Below are positions 54,881-64,000 of a stretch of 64,000 nt of DNA, in pieces (the stretch's first letter is position 1; every line of letters starts with the position of its first letter). The stretch comes from Rana temporaria (Eukaryota; Chordata; Amphibia; Anura; Ranidae): positions 304,323,833 to 304,387,832 of the forward strand of contig NC_053491.1 in assembly GCF_905171775.1 (NCBI RefSeq), written 5' to 3'. Position numbers and translations under genes: made by a program. Below the pieces are notes generated by a model. That model ran no database searches. It was not told the origin of the DNA and worked only from the letters and a program-made list of their open reading frames with translations.

Positions 54881-57546
54881 CTCCTAAACCCAGGAAATGA
54901 TCCTATAATAAGTAATTTGATGTTATCACTGGGAGATATAACATAAATTATACAACATACAAGTTTTGGGATACAATAAGGTGAAATAAGTCTTTGGATG
55001 CAGTCCTTATCAGTTGCAACTATTCCCATCTGGAATTACCACACCAACCCTCTTAAACTCATTCCCTTAATGAAGGGGAGTAATATATACAAATATATAA
55101 AATATAACAGAAAATAAGGGAAGACAAAGAAATACTATATAACCGAATAGCCCAGCCATAGTAACCTTTTATTTTGATTTCACACTACCTGGGACAATCC
55201 TGAAAGCATGGTACACAACCCTTCCACTGTTCCCTTTAGAGACCATGGTTCCTCCAAATCCTTGAACTTATGTAGGAACATTTAACCTAATATATAATGG
55301 TAATTGATACAATACCCAATTTAGGTCAATTTACATCCAGGGCACAAATGGTTAAGGGGCTCACATAAAAACTAAATCTATTTTCATCTAAGTGATATGT
55401 TCTCACACACAAAGACTATTAATATCAACCTTCTATTGGATTCATTAATAAAATATAGCCCCCGATACATTATAGTCACCACACTAATTTATAACATAAC
55501 GGTGAAATTTACTAAACATTAACTATCAGATTTATAGAGGGACTAATATGATGTAACATATATCTTTAAGTTAAAGTTGATCAATTAAATGGTATGTAAA
55601 ACGGTACCCAATTTCCTGCTCTATAAAAAGCATATCTGCTACAACCTAAGTTTAGGTTTATATGTATAAATATTTAATATCCTCAATTCCATATATTCCC
55701 ATTTTTTGGTTTATCCCCATAGGGGTTAAATTACTCAATTCCACTGGGTGATTGAGCAGATCATATTCTTTACATATATTTAGCAAACACGCCTCCCGTA
55801 TTGCATCTGAAACCCTCGATTTGATCAAAGGGGTTTGGCCCCTCCCTGATAGGAGGGAATTGGCTGCCGAATATCATACAAAAATGAGTGTGAAGTGACA
55901 GACGTCTATCACCTTTGAAAACGTCCATAGACGAAACTAGTCAGGTGACATTCAGCGTCTGTTACCTCACACGTACGCACCGCTACTAGTTACTTCCGGG
56001 TACGGACTTCAGAGCCGTGGAGCATCAGCCGCGACACGAGCTGCGAGATACCGCTGGGCTAACCTAACGCACCGGGCGAGTGTACAAACTAGTTGGAGGA
56101 CTGGGACTTAGTCTTACAGCTGCTGCCAGCACAAGAACGGGTTTATTTTATTTTATTTTATATTTTTTATTTGTGTTACTCGTTTTTTCTTGCCTGGCTT
56201 GTAGCAATTTTAAAACCTTTTATGTACTTGATGTGATCACCTTTTAGTAAAGCTGATCATCAAGTCTAGAATCTACTACTCTATGTGGATTTCCTTTATC
56301 TTTCATACTATCGAAAACTTATGAGAAAAGACACGGCACCCTGGGAGAAAGCTGCCCCGCACCAGACTGAAATAAGGAGGAGAGGTAATCATCTGATAGC
56401 TCACTGAAGCTTATTTCAGACAAGCCCTACACCCCCTCGAGGGGACATCTGTCCGGTGAGTGGGGAGACAACAGGGGGGATCGCCAGCCAAATCAAAGTG
56501 TGAATAGAGGAAAATTGATGAGAGCAGAATAAGGATTATCTGTTTAATCATGTTGGGGATCATATTGCTCAATTAACCCCCATTAAGGAACACCTGATGT
56601 TTTTGGTTTTTATTCTTCTTACTTTGGCTTTGGAATCTTTTGAATGAAATTGTGAATAATACGTTCTAAACATCTATACAACTGATCGCAGTAGAAACTT
56701 TTGGATACTAACACATTAATAATCCAAAGTGCAACTAATCACTAATTGCGGGGCTCATAGCCCAATGTGGAATCTAGTGAACTATATATATATATTTTCT
56801 TCACATCATTTTTTCCTTTTTCAACTTGCATTATTTTTATCTGAGGACACATTTATTATTACTCAATTTTGAGCAGCACATAGCACTTTAAATGGGCACA
56901 GTTTGAAGCTATAATAGCTTGCATTGCAAAGGATTTTTTACATTTTTTGCAATTTTTTCTTTTTCCCCTTTTTTTCTGTTGGATTGATCATTGATATTGG
57001 ATACACACTTTATATATGATTCAGATAACTAGCGTTTATCACGGAATAAGAGTTTTTCACTTGGGGGCCATCTTTATATATATATATATTTTTTTTTTTT
57101 TTTGGCCAACTTACATATACTTTTTTATTATATATATTTTTTAGTGAACTGATTACCAACAGAAGCTTGCACATTGGATTACTGAAAATTTCCCAGTCCA
57201 AATATAATTGATATTACCTACCAATATTACACTGGGTCTAGGGGACACCAACTAATATCCCTTTCTCTAACGTATCGTTTCTTTATATATAATTTGAGCC
57301 TCTTTCTTAAACACTTTTTAATGTCCTTGGTGGATACACAGGAACCATTCATCAATTGAGAGTGGAAATACACTGCCAATCAATAAAAAGGGGGACCTCA
57401 CATCCTAATGGTGGCTATATATTTAAGCTAAACCAAAGGAAGGAACCCAACATTCATTATTTGCCTATATACTTGCATATCACTTAAAGATAGATAGCCC
57501 ATCACCAGACCAGCAGCGCCACTTACCCCAAAACGTCAACATATAT
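54881..57546 (+). other. Penelope 3' non-coding / pseudo-LTR, right arm
   Basis: No gene. Mirrors 48255-51924. Contains the hammerhead-like motif, AT-rich stretches, short TA runs and many stops in all frames. Confidence 0.75.
55909..55948 (+). ncRNA. Hammerhead-like motif, right Penelope arm
   Basis: UCACCU pairs with AGGUGA (stem I, 6 bp). GUC-CAUA-GAC forms stem II. GAA-AC-UA-GU-C gives the minimal 2-bp stem III and a GUC cleavage triplet. The CUGANGA box is not recognisable: CUUUGAAAAC stands in its place. The architecture fits a Penelope hammerhead, but the core looks degraded. Confidence 0.42.
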
Positions 57547-57674
57547 ATATATACAATTCTGTCCTGCAATGAGAATGTTGCAGAACACTGCCCCTAGCGG
57601 TCAGTGCGCTGGTACTGCGGCAGTCCAAATTCAATTGCAAAGAAATAGCAGCAAAAGGGAAGTAAAAAGATAAA

Positions 57675-58126
57675 GGGGTAGATTCAGGTAGATTTGCGCA
57701 GTTTTTACGTAGGCGCAGGGCACCGTTTTTGTCCTGCGCCCCCGCAAATTATCTGCGCTACCCTTGATTCATGGAGCAGTAGCTCCGTAAATTGCTTGGG
57801 TGCTCCGGCAAAATGCCCGGCGTAAGCGCGCGCAATTTAAATGATCCCGTAGGGGGCGTACGCAGGGCTCGCGTAGGGTTGTGAATCGGCGTTAGTATGC
57901 AATTTGCATACTATACGCTGACCACAACGGGAACGCCACCTAGCGGCCTGCGTAAGAATGCAGCCTAAGATATGACGGCATAAGGAGCCTTATGCCAGTC
58001 ATTTCTTAGGCTGCAGTCGGCGTAACAAGGTTCCTGAATCAGGAGCATTCGTAAGGCCGGCGCAGATAAGCAATTGCGCTGCGTAACTATGGTTACGCAG
58101 ACACAATTGCTCTTTGAATCTACCCC
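57675..58126. mobile_element. Harbinger-type MITE, 452 bp, TSD AAA
   Basis: Ends GGGGTAGATTCA and TGAATCTACCCC are perfect inverted repeats. AAA flanks each side (57672-57674, 58127-58129). The interior has GCGTAACTATGGTTACGC and AGCCTTATGC-type hairpins. Inserted in the minus-strand LTR element. Confidence 0.85.
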
Positions 58127-58901
58127 AAAACATTTATTTTCTTGCTGAATCTTCCTGTACTGCTGTGGAGAAGTTGGCAAGGACCCCCTCTAACTGACTG
58201 AACCCAACCCCTCCAAAGTTCTTCACATAAGTCGTGATGTGGATCCGGAGAGGCCAGGGGGAAAGGGGAAACGGGAGAAAAACAACTTGAGTGGGGGTGA
58301 GAACCCTTGTCCAAAACTTCTTTAAAGTACTTATGCTGGACAAAGCAGACATGCAGCTCACTTGTAGTAGCGCGGGTCCGGCAGGATAATAATGGTACCA
58401 TCCGCTGTGGTTGTAGTGGTTGAAAACACCTGGTCCTCTCTCCCAGGAGATTTCAGCACGACCCGGTCGCTGTAGATATGCCGGCCGTAACTCCAGTTAC
58501 GGAGACAGTCCTCGAATTGTTTCCCTACACAAACAAAGGCATAAGGGGTCTCGCGCTCCTTTTGCGGGACATTCAAACGCCCCAAACAGCATCATGGCAC
58601 CATCCCTCTCTCTCCCGGTCAATCTGGTTAAGGAGAAGGGGTGGCACATATGGGTATTCATACCCGTATGCGGTGGCAACTCTCTGTACCATCACACGCT
58701 GCAGGCGAGCCAAATTAGGCAAAGTACGTGGGTCCCCTCGTCCCGGCAGCACAATAGCATCCGGTGCCCTTTTTAACATGGGAGCAACAAGGGGCACAGG
58801 GGTGGTGAGTGGAACAGGGACAACATTTGACTCACCGACTCCCCAGGTCAGACGCAAAACATCCATGGACGCCTACTGGGACCCACGCGATGCGGATGCG
58901 A
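58127..58901 (-). other. Unrecognised coding-like stretch of the minus LTR element
   Basis: On the minus strand an ATG at 58866 directly follows the 5' LTR-like repeat and opens MDVLRLTWGVGESNVVPVPL, then LPGRGDPRTLPNLARLQRV, stopping near 58573. Related text continues in another frame (CVGKQFEDCLRNWSYG, VVLKSPGREDQVF), indicating a frameshift. The position suggests a gag-like protein, but I recognise no domain. Confidence 0.4.
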
Positions 58902-59111
58902 TGAGGAAAAGCGGCTCCGCCTGGACCTCTCTGGTGCCACCTGCCGCCCAGGGATGGTACCGCATCCCTAGAACGCAGTCTAGCACACAGAACAATCCAT
59001 ATTTGGTGACAGCCAAATTTGACATAATTCAGATTGAGAGCAAATTATATCTCTCATTCCCCCACTAACTTTAGCGTAGTGCCCTTACTGAAAGTAAAGG
59101 GGGGCGCTACA
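58902..59111 (-). repeat. 5' LTR-like copy
   Basis: 210 bp, minus sense TGTAGCGCCCCCC to CTTTTCCTCA, with TG...CA ends. Pair of 47522-47730. Confidence 0.72.
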
Positions 59112-59577
59112 TATACACTAGGGGGAAAACCTCTGGGAAACTCTAGGATGGAAAAGGATCTGGGGGTCTTAGTAGATGATGGGCTCAGCAATGGCATGCA
59201 ATGCCAAGCTGCTGCTAACAAAGCAAACAGAATATTGGCATGCATTAAAAAAGGGATTAACTCCAGGGATAAATTGATAATGCTCCCACTCTACAAGACT
59301 CTGGTCTGGCCGCACCTGAAGTATGCTGTCCAGTTCTGGGCACTAGTCCTCAGGAAGGATGTACTGGAAATGGAGCAAGTACAAAGAAGGGCAACAAAGC
59401 TAAATAAGGGTCTGGAGGACATTAATTATGAAGAAAGGTTGTGAGCACTGAACTTATTCTTTCTGGAGAAGAAACGCTTGAGAGGGGATATGATTTAAAT
59501 TTACAAATACCATACTAGTGACCCCACAATAGGAATAAAAAAAAATCACATAAGGGAGTTTAACAAGACACGCAGCC
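59112..59577 (+). pseudogene. CR1 ORF2 C-terminal piece
   Basis: Text typical of the CR1 C-terminus: GNSRMEKDLGVLVDDGLSN, AAANKANRILACIKKG, LPLYKTLVWPHLKYAVQFW and MEQVQRRATK, with a stop after NYEERL. About 40 codons between the preceding CR1 piece and this one are missing, lost around the LTR-element insertion. Confidence 0.88.
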
Positions 59578-60027
59578 AGGGCCGGCCTTAGGTGTTCAGG
59601 CGCCCTGTGCGAGCTAATCCCGTGGCGCCCCCCCCATCTTCACCCCCTCGTCACCTAAACATACACAAAGAGGACAAAAATATTTGTAACAAATAATTTG
59701 TTTTAATAAACAGACAATTTTAGTGCATGTGCAAACAATCCATGCATCTCTATGGACCCTTTCACACTGAGTCCTGCAAGCAGCATCTTTGGAGCAGCTT
59801 TTGGCCGCTAAAAAAAACGCTACAAAAACGCCCCTCTCTGTAAAAATGCCTTAGGCCCCTTTCACACTGAGGCACTGCAAAAACACATAAAGCACTTGTT
59901 AGGCAACACAGTTAAGCCTTTAATTGCCCTAGATCAGGGGTCTCAAAACTGCGGCGTGGGGGCCAGATGTGGCCCTTTACTTGCTTTTATCTGGCCCTTG
60001 GGGCAATATTTCATCTTCTGACATACA

Positions 60028-60270
60028 AAATGGGGCACAATTCCTCCTAATGACACCAACAATAAGGCACAATTCCTCCTAATGACACCAACAATGGGGC
60101 ACAATTCCTCCTAATGACACCAACAATAAGGCACAATTCCTCCTAATGACACCAACAATGGGGCACAATTCCTCCTAATGACACCAACAATGGGGCACAA
60201 TTCCTCCTAATGACACCAACAATGAGGAACAATTTCCTTCTAATAACACCAACAAAGGGGCACAGTTCCT
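60028..60270 (+). repeat. Minisatellite, ~31-bp unit, about eight copies
   Basis: Unit GGGCACAATTCCTCCTAATGA plus CACCAACAAT, highly homogeneous in the first six copies. A more diverged array of the same unit occurs at about 60595-60810, each preceded by GGGGGCCAGATGTGG and TTGCTTTTAT, so the array with its leader is duplicated. Confidence 0.88.
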
Positions 60271-60880
60271 CCCAATTACACCAACGATGGGTTATTACTC
60301 CTCTCACTGACACCACAAAATGTGGCATTGTTTAATGCGTCACTGGTTCCCACAAAGTGTCAGATTGTCCGTCGCAATATCGCAGCCCCGCTATAAGTCA
60401 CTGATCTCCTCCATTACTAGAAAAAAAAAGAAATTCCATAAATATATCCAATAGTTTGTAGACACTTATTAGGATATTTTGTACCAAAAACATTGGCCTA
60501 AATCTCCAAAATGGTCTCCAAAATGCAGCCCGGGGGCCAGATGTGGGCCTTTGCTTGCTTTTATTTCAGCCCTTGGGTACAATTCCTCCTACTGCCACCA
60601 ATGATGGGACACAATTCATCCAATGACACCGATAATGGGGCACAATTTCTCCCAATTACACCAATGACGGGACACAATTTCTCCTGACAACACCGATTAT
60701 AGGGCAACCATTACTCCCATTGACATCAATGATGGGACACAATATCTCTTAATGACACCAATTATGGGGCACAATTTCTCCCATTGACACCAAAGATGGA
60801 GCATTGTTTTTTCCCCACTGACATCAGGACATTTTGTACTCCAAATGGCCCTCCTGAAGCACAAAAAAAAAATTGAACAA

Positions 60881-61252
60881 GGCCCCTTTCACACGTGCGG
60901 ACCGTATGTCCGCATTTTCATCTGTCCGTTGCGGATGAAAACGGGACATACATGGGTCCCTATGTGATTACGGGTGTCAGCGACACCCGTAATTTGTCCG
61001 CCTCCGCAAAATTGGACGGAAGAAATCCTATTTTTCTTCCGTCTGCCGGATCGGATGAACACGGACATACGGTCCGTATTCATCCGATCCCCTATAGGGG
61101 AGAGCGGAGGAAAGACAGGGCGGTCCCTGCACAGTGTGCGGGGACCGCCCTGTCAGTTGCCAGCTCAGCGGGGATTTTACGAAGGATCCCCGCTGAGCTG
61201 TACGGACACACGGAGGCGGATCATTACTGATCCGCCCCGTGTGAAAGGGGCC
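60881..61252. mobile_element. 372-bp inverted-terminal element, TSD CAA
   Basis: GGCCCCTTTCACAC and GTGTGAAAGGGGCC are exact inverted ends, flanked by CAA (60878-60880, 61253-61255). The interior folds extensively, e.g. GACCGTATGTCCG with CGGACATACGGTC. Probably a Harbinger-like MITE, as for 10567-11034. Confidence 0.82.
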
Positions 61253-61351
61253 CAAGTTATATAGCAGAAAGTAACATTTTCTTTTTCTTTTTTTTCAAAT
61301 TTGGTCTTAAAAAAAAATATATAAAATAAAAAAACAAGGAAAAAATAAAAT

Positions 61352-61616
61352 AACGCAGAGGTGATCAAATACCACAAGAAAAAAAAATACAAATGTTATT
61401 TGTGTACAGCGTCGCATGACCGTGCGGTTGTCAGCGTAAGTTACACAGTGCACATTGCAAAAAATGGCCTGTCATGAAGGGGGGGGGGGTAAATCTTCCA
61501 GAGGTCACGTGGTTAATCAGTGATTTACGCCCCCCTTCATGGCAGGCCATTTTGTATATGTGCACTGCATTACCTAAGCTGACAACTGCGGGTGGTTTTT
61601 GATCACCTCTGTGTTT
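61352..61616. repeat. Foldback of the TTAA-family 3' region
   Basis: Left arm 61352-61492 (AACGCAGAGGTGATCAAATA, GGTTGTCAGC, GTGCACATTG, AATGGCCTGTCATGAAGG) is mirrored by 61523-61616 with a deletion. A GTGGTTAAT lies between. The motifs are those of the TTAA element copies at 20410, 46025 and 49260. Confidence 0.72.
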
Positions 61617-62186
61617 TATTTTTTTCCTTTTTTTTTTTCCCCAACAAAAGACCATTTTTTTTTTTTACGTTTTTTTTAAAAAACTGGCTCACATCTGGTG
61701 CCTGGGAAACAGGTGAGGTGGGAGGAGGGATGACACCTATCAGCCTTCTAGATAAGGTGGAGGGGACGGGCGGCCTTACCATTACTTTTCTTCAGTCCTG
61801 TCCTGTTCTGGTCCCGCCGTTAGACTTTGAACTGCATGCATTACGCATGCACGCAACGGCGCCGCACTACCCAGGACAGTACCACCTGACCTGAGACAAG
61901 ACGCGGAGGAGAGGAGGAGGAGGAGGGAGGAACGGAGGGCGTGCCAGCCAGCAGGGGGGACCAGTGAGTTTCTTGTCAGACACTTCGGGCGCGTCGGCGC
62001 CTCCCCCCCTCTGCAGCGCCGGGTGCCGTGCTGGCTGCCTGCTGAGCAGGGACCCGGACGGCGGCCTCCCGGCACACATCATTTATTTATTTAAAATGAT
62101 TGCGAGCTGTGACGGCCGCACAGCGCCCCCGTTGTCATGGCGCTCTGTGCGGTCGCACAACCCGCACACCGCAAAGGCCGGCCCTG

Positions 62187-62400
62187 CACGCAGCCACTCA
62201 TTAAAATTAGAAGAAAAAAAGGTTTAACCTTAAACTACGCAGAGGGTTCTTTACTGTAGGAGCAGCAAGGATGTGAAATTCCCTCCCACAGGCAGTGGTT
62301 TCAGGATCCACATTGTCTGCTTGCCTGGTTTACAATACCGCTATATCACATATTAGATTTCTTATTTGACCGCTGCCAGCATATGTATTTTTTTTGGCTA
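62187..62400 (+). pseudogene. CR1 3' end piece
   Basis: Matches the end of CR1 ORF2 (CRSSKDVKFPPTGSGF-like text at 62260-62300). The exact 3' terminus is unclear. 62400-62589 has no feature I recognise. Confidence 0.6.
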
Positions 62401-62589
62401 TTGTATCTGGAAAGTCTGCCATTTATACAACCCTCTATAGGTGCACAATTGCTCCCACTTTATCATGGCACCCCTACCACAGATCTTTATTGCCTACTGT
62501 GAGACACATGATAGCTTATACATGGACATGACTTGGCATGTACTTGACTATGCTGTAGCTACTGGTGTCTTATATGACATTGTCAGAAT

Positions 62590-64000
62590 GGGGCAGATCC
62601 ACAAAGCACTTACGCCGGCGTATCTCGAGATGCGCGGCCTAAGTGTAAATATGCGCCGGCGTATCAATGCGCCATATCCCCAAAACGAGATACGCCTGAA
62701 AACCAGATTTTTTCGACCGACGTAATCTTTCTACACTGGCGCATCGTGGGCGCAAAAATATGCTAGACGCACCATTGTTTTGCTATGCAAATGAGGGAGA
62801 TACGGGCGATCCACAAAACTACGCGCGGTGTGCATCAGCTGTACGTCCTGTCTAAAGTTACCCCTCATAAAAGCAGCTTTAACTTTGCACCAGACGTGTG
62901 CAGGTCAGCTAAAGCCACACAGTTAGGGACGAGCTGAGCACACACACTTGCAGGACAACAATCTGTATGCCAACATGCCAGGGGCATCCATGGTCATAGC
63001 TATACTACTGGCTTTAGATGCGCGCAGAAGGAGGAGGGAACGGATGGAGGAGGGCACGGGAGAGGATATACCGACCGCGCATAAACGTCTTTGGCATGTG
63101 TGATTCTGAGGTGTATCGCATCTTCAGATTCAGCCCTGCTGTCATCCTGGAATTAACCACAACCCTGAAAGATGACATCACCAGCCAGACAAAACGCTCA
63201 CATGCAGTGGAGCCACTGGTCAAGGTACTGGCAACACTCCATTTCCTTGCCAGTGGCTCTTTTCAGCGTACAAGTGGAGTGGTGGGATGGGATGGCACAA
63301 TCCTCCATTAGCAGATGTGTGCACCAGGTTATCCCCGCAATCCTGAGACGCATGGCCAACCAAATCATCAGACTCACCCAGGAGGACCTGCGGGTGAAGG
63401 CAATGCGTGATTTTTACAGAATTGCCAGATTCCCACGCACCGTGGGGGCCATTGATTGCACACATGTGGCACTACGGCCTCCCCGTGAGACAGAGCACCT
63501 AAACTGCAATCGGAAGCATTCCATCAACGTACAGGTGATAGCCGATGCCCAATGCCTCATATGGCACGTCCGTGCCAAACTCCCAGGGTCCAGCCATGAC
63601 AGCTACATATACCGTCAGAGCCCCATCCCAATGGAATTTGAACAGAACATGTATGGAGACAGCTGGCTGGTTGGTGAGTGACATGGGTGTCAGGCATGAC
63701 TGTCCCCCCCCCCCATGATGCAGACATCACGAGGGCCACATGCATGACTAACATCCTCCTGTCTTATGCATATGCACTTGGACCCCATCTCATGACTCCA
63801 TACCGGAATCCCCAGGAGAGCAAAGATACAATGATGCACACACACGTACCCGTGCAGTGGTGGAATGCACCTTTTGCCTCCTGAAGTCCCGTTTCCGATG
63901 CCTGGATAAGTCTGGGAGTACCCTGTTGTATTCCCCAAACTTTGTGTGCCAGATCTTCGGTGCATGTTGCATGTTGCATGCTGCACAACTTCGCCGTGAG
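62590..64000 (+). mobile_element. Harbinger element with transposase, cut by window end
   Basis: Begins GGGGCAGATCCACAAAG, the same type of end as the other Harbinger elements here. The interior starts with TACGCCGGCGTATCTCGAGA subterminal repeats. The transposase follows. The right end is outside the window. Confidence 0.82.
62975..64000 (+). pseudogene. Harbinger DDE transposase, frameshifted
   Basis: HARBI1-like nuclease reading through at least two frames: a probable start at 62975 (MPGASMVIAILLALD), then NVFGMCDSEVYRIFRFSPAV, LVKVLATLHFLASGSFQRTS and SSISRCVHQVIPAILRRM. Catalytic residues seen: D in GAIDCTHV (about 63454), D in PGSSHDSYIY (about 63598), and E in VVECTFCLLKS (about 63863, another frame). 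Frameshifts lie near 63050, 63285 and again beyond 63800. A donor-like G|GTGAGT at 63673 follows GDSWLVG, but the acceptor side seems deleted. It is not functional, but could once have mobilised the MITEs with similar ends. Confidence 0.85.

Larger units (their letters stand above)
48177..57546. mobile_element. Penelope-like element, giant inverted dimer
   Basis: A minus-strand Penelope copy is joined head-to-head to a shorter plus-strand copy. Arms correspond base for base from about 48255-52906 to 53900-57548, about 3.64 kb each once a 1-kb TTAA insertion in the left arm is excluded. The 993-bp spacer (52907-53899) is the RT core, present only once. A 4-bp palindrome CATG marks the junction (53900-53903). 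ATATATACAATTCTGT flanks both sides (48161-48176, 57547-57562), so the dimer probably integrated as one unit. Confidence 0.9.
47522..59111 (-). mobile_element. Decayed minus-strand LTR element hosting the Penelope dimer
   Basis: Direct repeats of about 210 bp lie at 47522-47730 and 58902-59111. In minus orientation the 5' copy runs TGTAGCGCCCCCC...CTTTTCCTCA. A G-rich purine tract (CAAGTGGGGGGATT in minus sense, 47731-47745) directly precedes the left, 3' copy. No matching outer duplication was found, and 37 bp at 47485-47521 remain unexplained. The interior has a short unrecognised coding stretch, a MITE and the Penelope element. The class, whether retrovirus-like or other, cannot be told. 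Confidence 0.6.
59578..62186. mobile_element. hAT, 2.6 kb, non-autonomous, TSD CACGCAGC
   Basis: Left end CAGGGCCGGCCTTA and right end AAGGCCGGCCCTG are inverted. The 8-bp duplication CACGCAGC is exact (59570-59577, 62187-62194). No transposase ORF. The interior carries minisatellites, a nested 3-bp-TSD element, a foldback of the TTAA family, and a GC-rich right third (61770-62186). Confidence 0.9.

Noticed and set aside
60028..60270. Regular ~31-bp repeats as a possible CRISPR array
   Set aside because: Units are contiguous without unique spacers and lie inside a hAT in a eukaryotic genome.

Overview
This window looks like intergenic DNA from a large, transposon-rich vertebrate genome, most likely a frog (ranid-like). 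That is inferred from the mix seen: L1, CR1, L2, a Penelope-like element with hammerhead-like motifs, Ty3/gypsy, Harbinger, hAT, Tc1 and a TTAA-target DNA family, many of them young. I found no host protein-coding gene, rRNA gene, tRNA gene or CRISPR array. Nearly every convincing reading frame belongs to a mobile element.

Layout. 1-4555: 3' part of an L1 with one frameshift. 4556-16480: a patchwork of Harbinger MITEs, a 312-bp near-perfect palindrome with hammerhead-like cores, AT-rich repeat DNA, an L1 fragment, hAT remnants, and a Harbinger derivative (13561-15420) that carries only the Myb-like gene. 16760-19945: an L2-type LINE split by a hAT. 19946 to about 62400: a single CR1 LINE whose pieces can be followed in order across 42 kb, because other elements landed inside it. 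These are TTAA elements (20410-21317 and 46025-46902), a hAT swollen to 23.7 kb (21482-45162), a minus-strand LTR element (47522-59111), and a second hAT (59578-62186). 62590-64000: the start of a Harbinger with a broken DDE transposase.

The 23.7-kb hAT keeps matching ends and an exact 8-bp target duplication. Inside it are a full-length L1 with both ORFs open (21640-29051), a non-autonomous LTR retrotransposon with a gag-like ORF and an unrecognised 712-codon ORF (29297-34698), a deleted Tc1 element (35071-36048), and an intact Ty3/gypsy element with two 979-bp LTRs (36709-45020). The minus-strand LTR element contains a Penelope-like inverted dimer (48177-57546) with arms of about 3.6 kb. 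A TTAA transposon sits in only one arm, so the other arm preserves the empty site.

The most unusual signals are: (1) repeated X-box-like palindromes (GTTGCC-NNN-RGYAAC) in the coding frame of the non-autonomous LTR element; (2) its orphan 712-codon ORF with a DTGA motif; (3) the Penelope palindrome and hammerhead-like folds; (4) a TTTAAAC slippery site plus hairpin at the gypsy gag/pol overlap; (5) a 26-bp perfect hairpin in the intron of the Harbinger Myb-like gene; and (6) a 264-bp direct repeat flanking an L1 fragment and poly(A) tract. Family calls come from motifs read by eye; no database search was possible.
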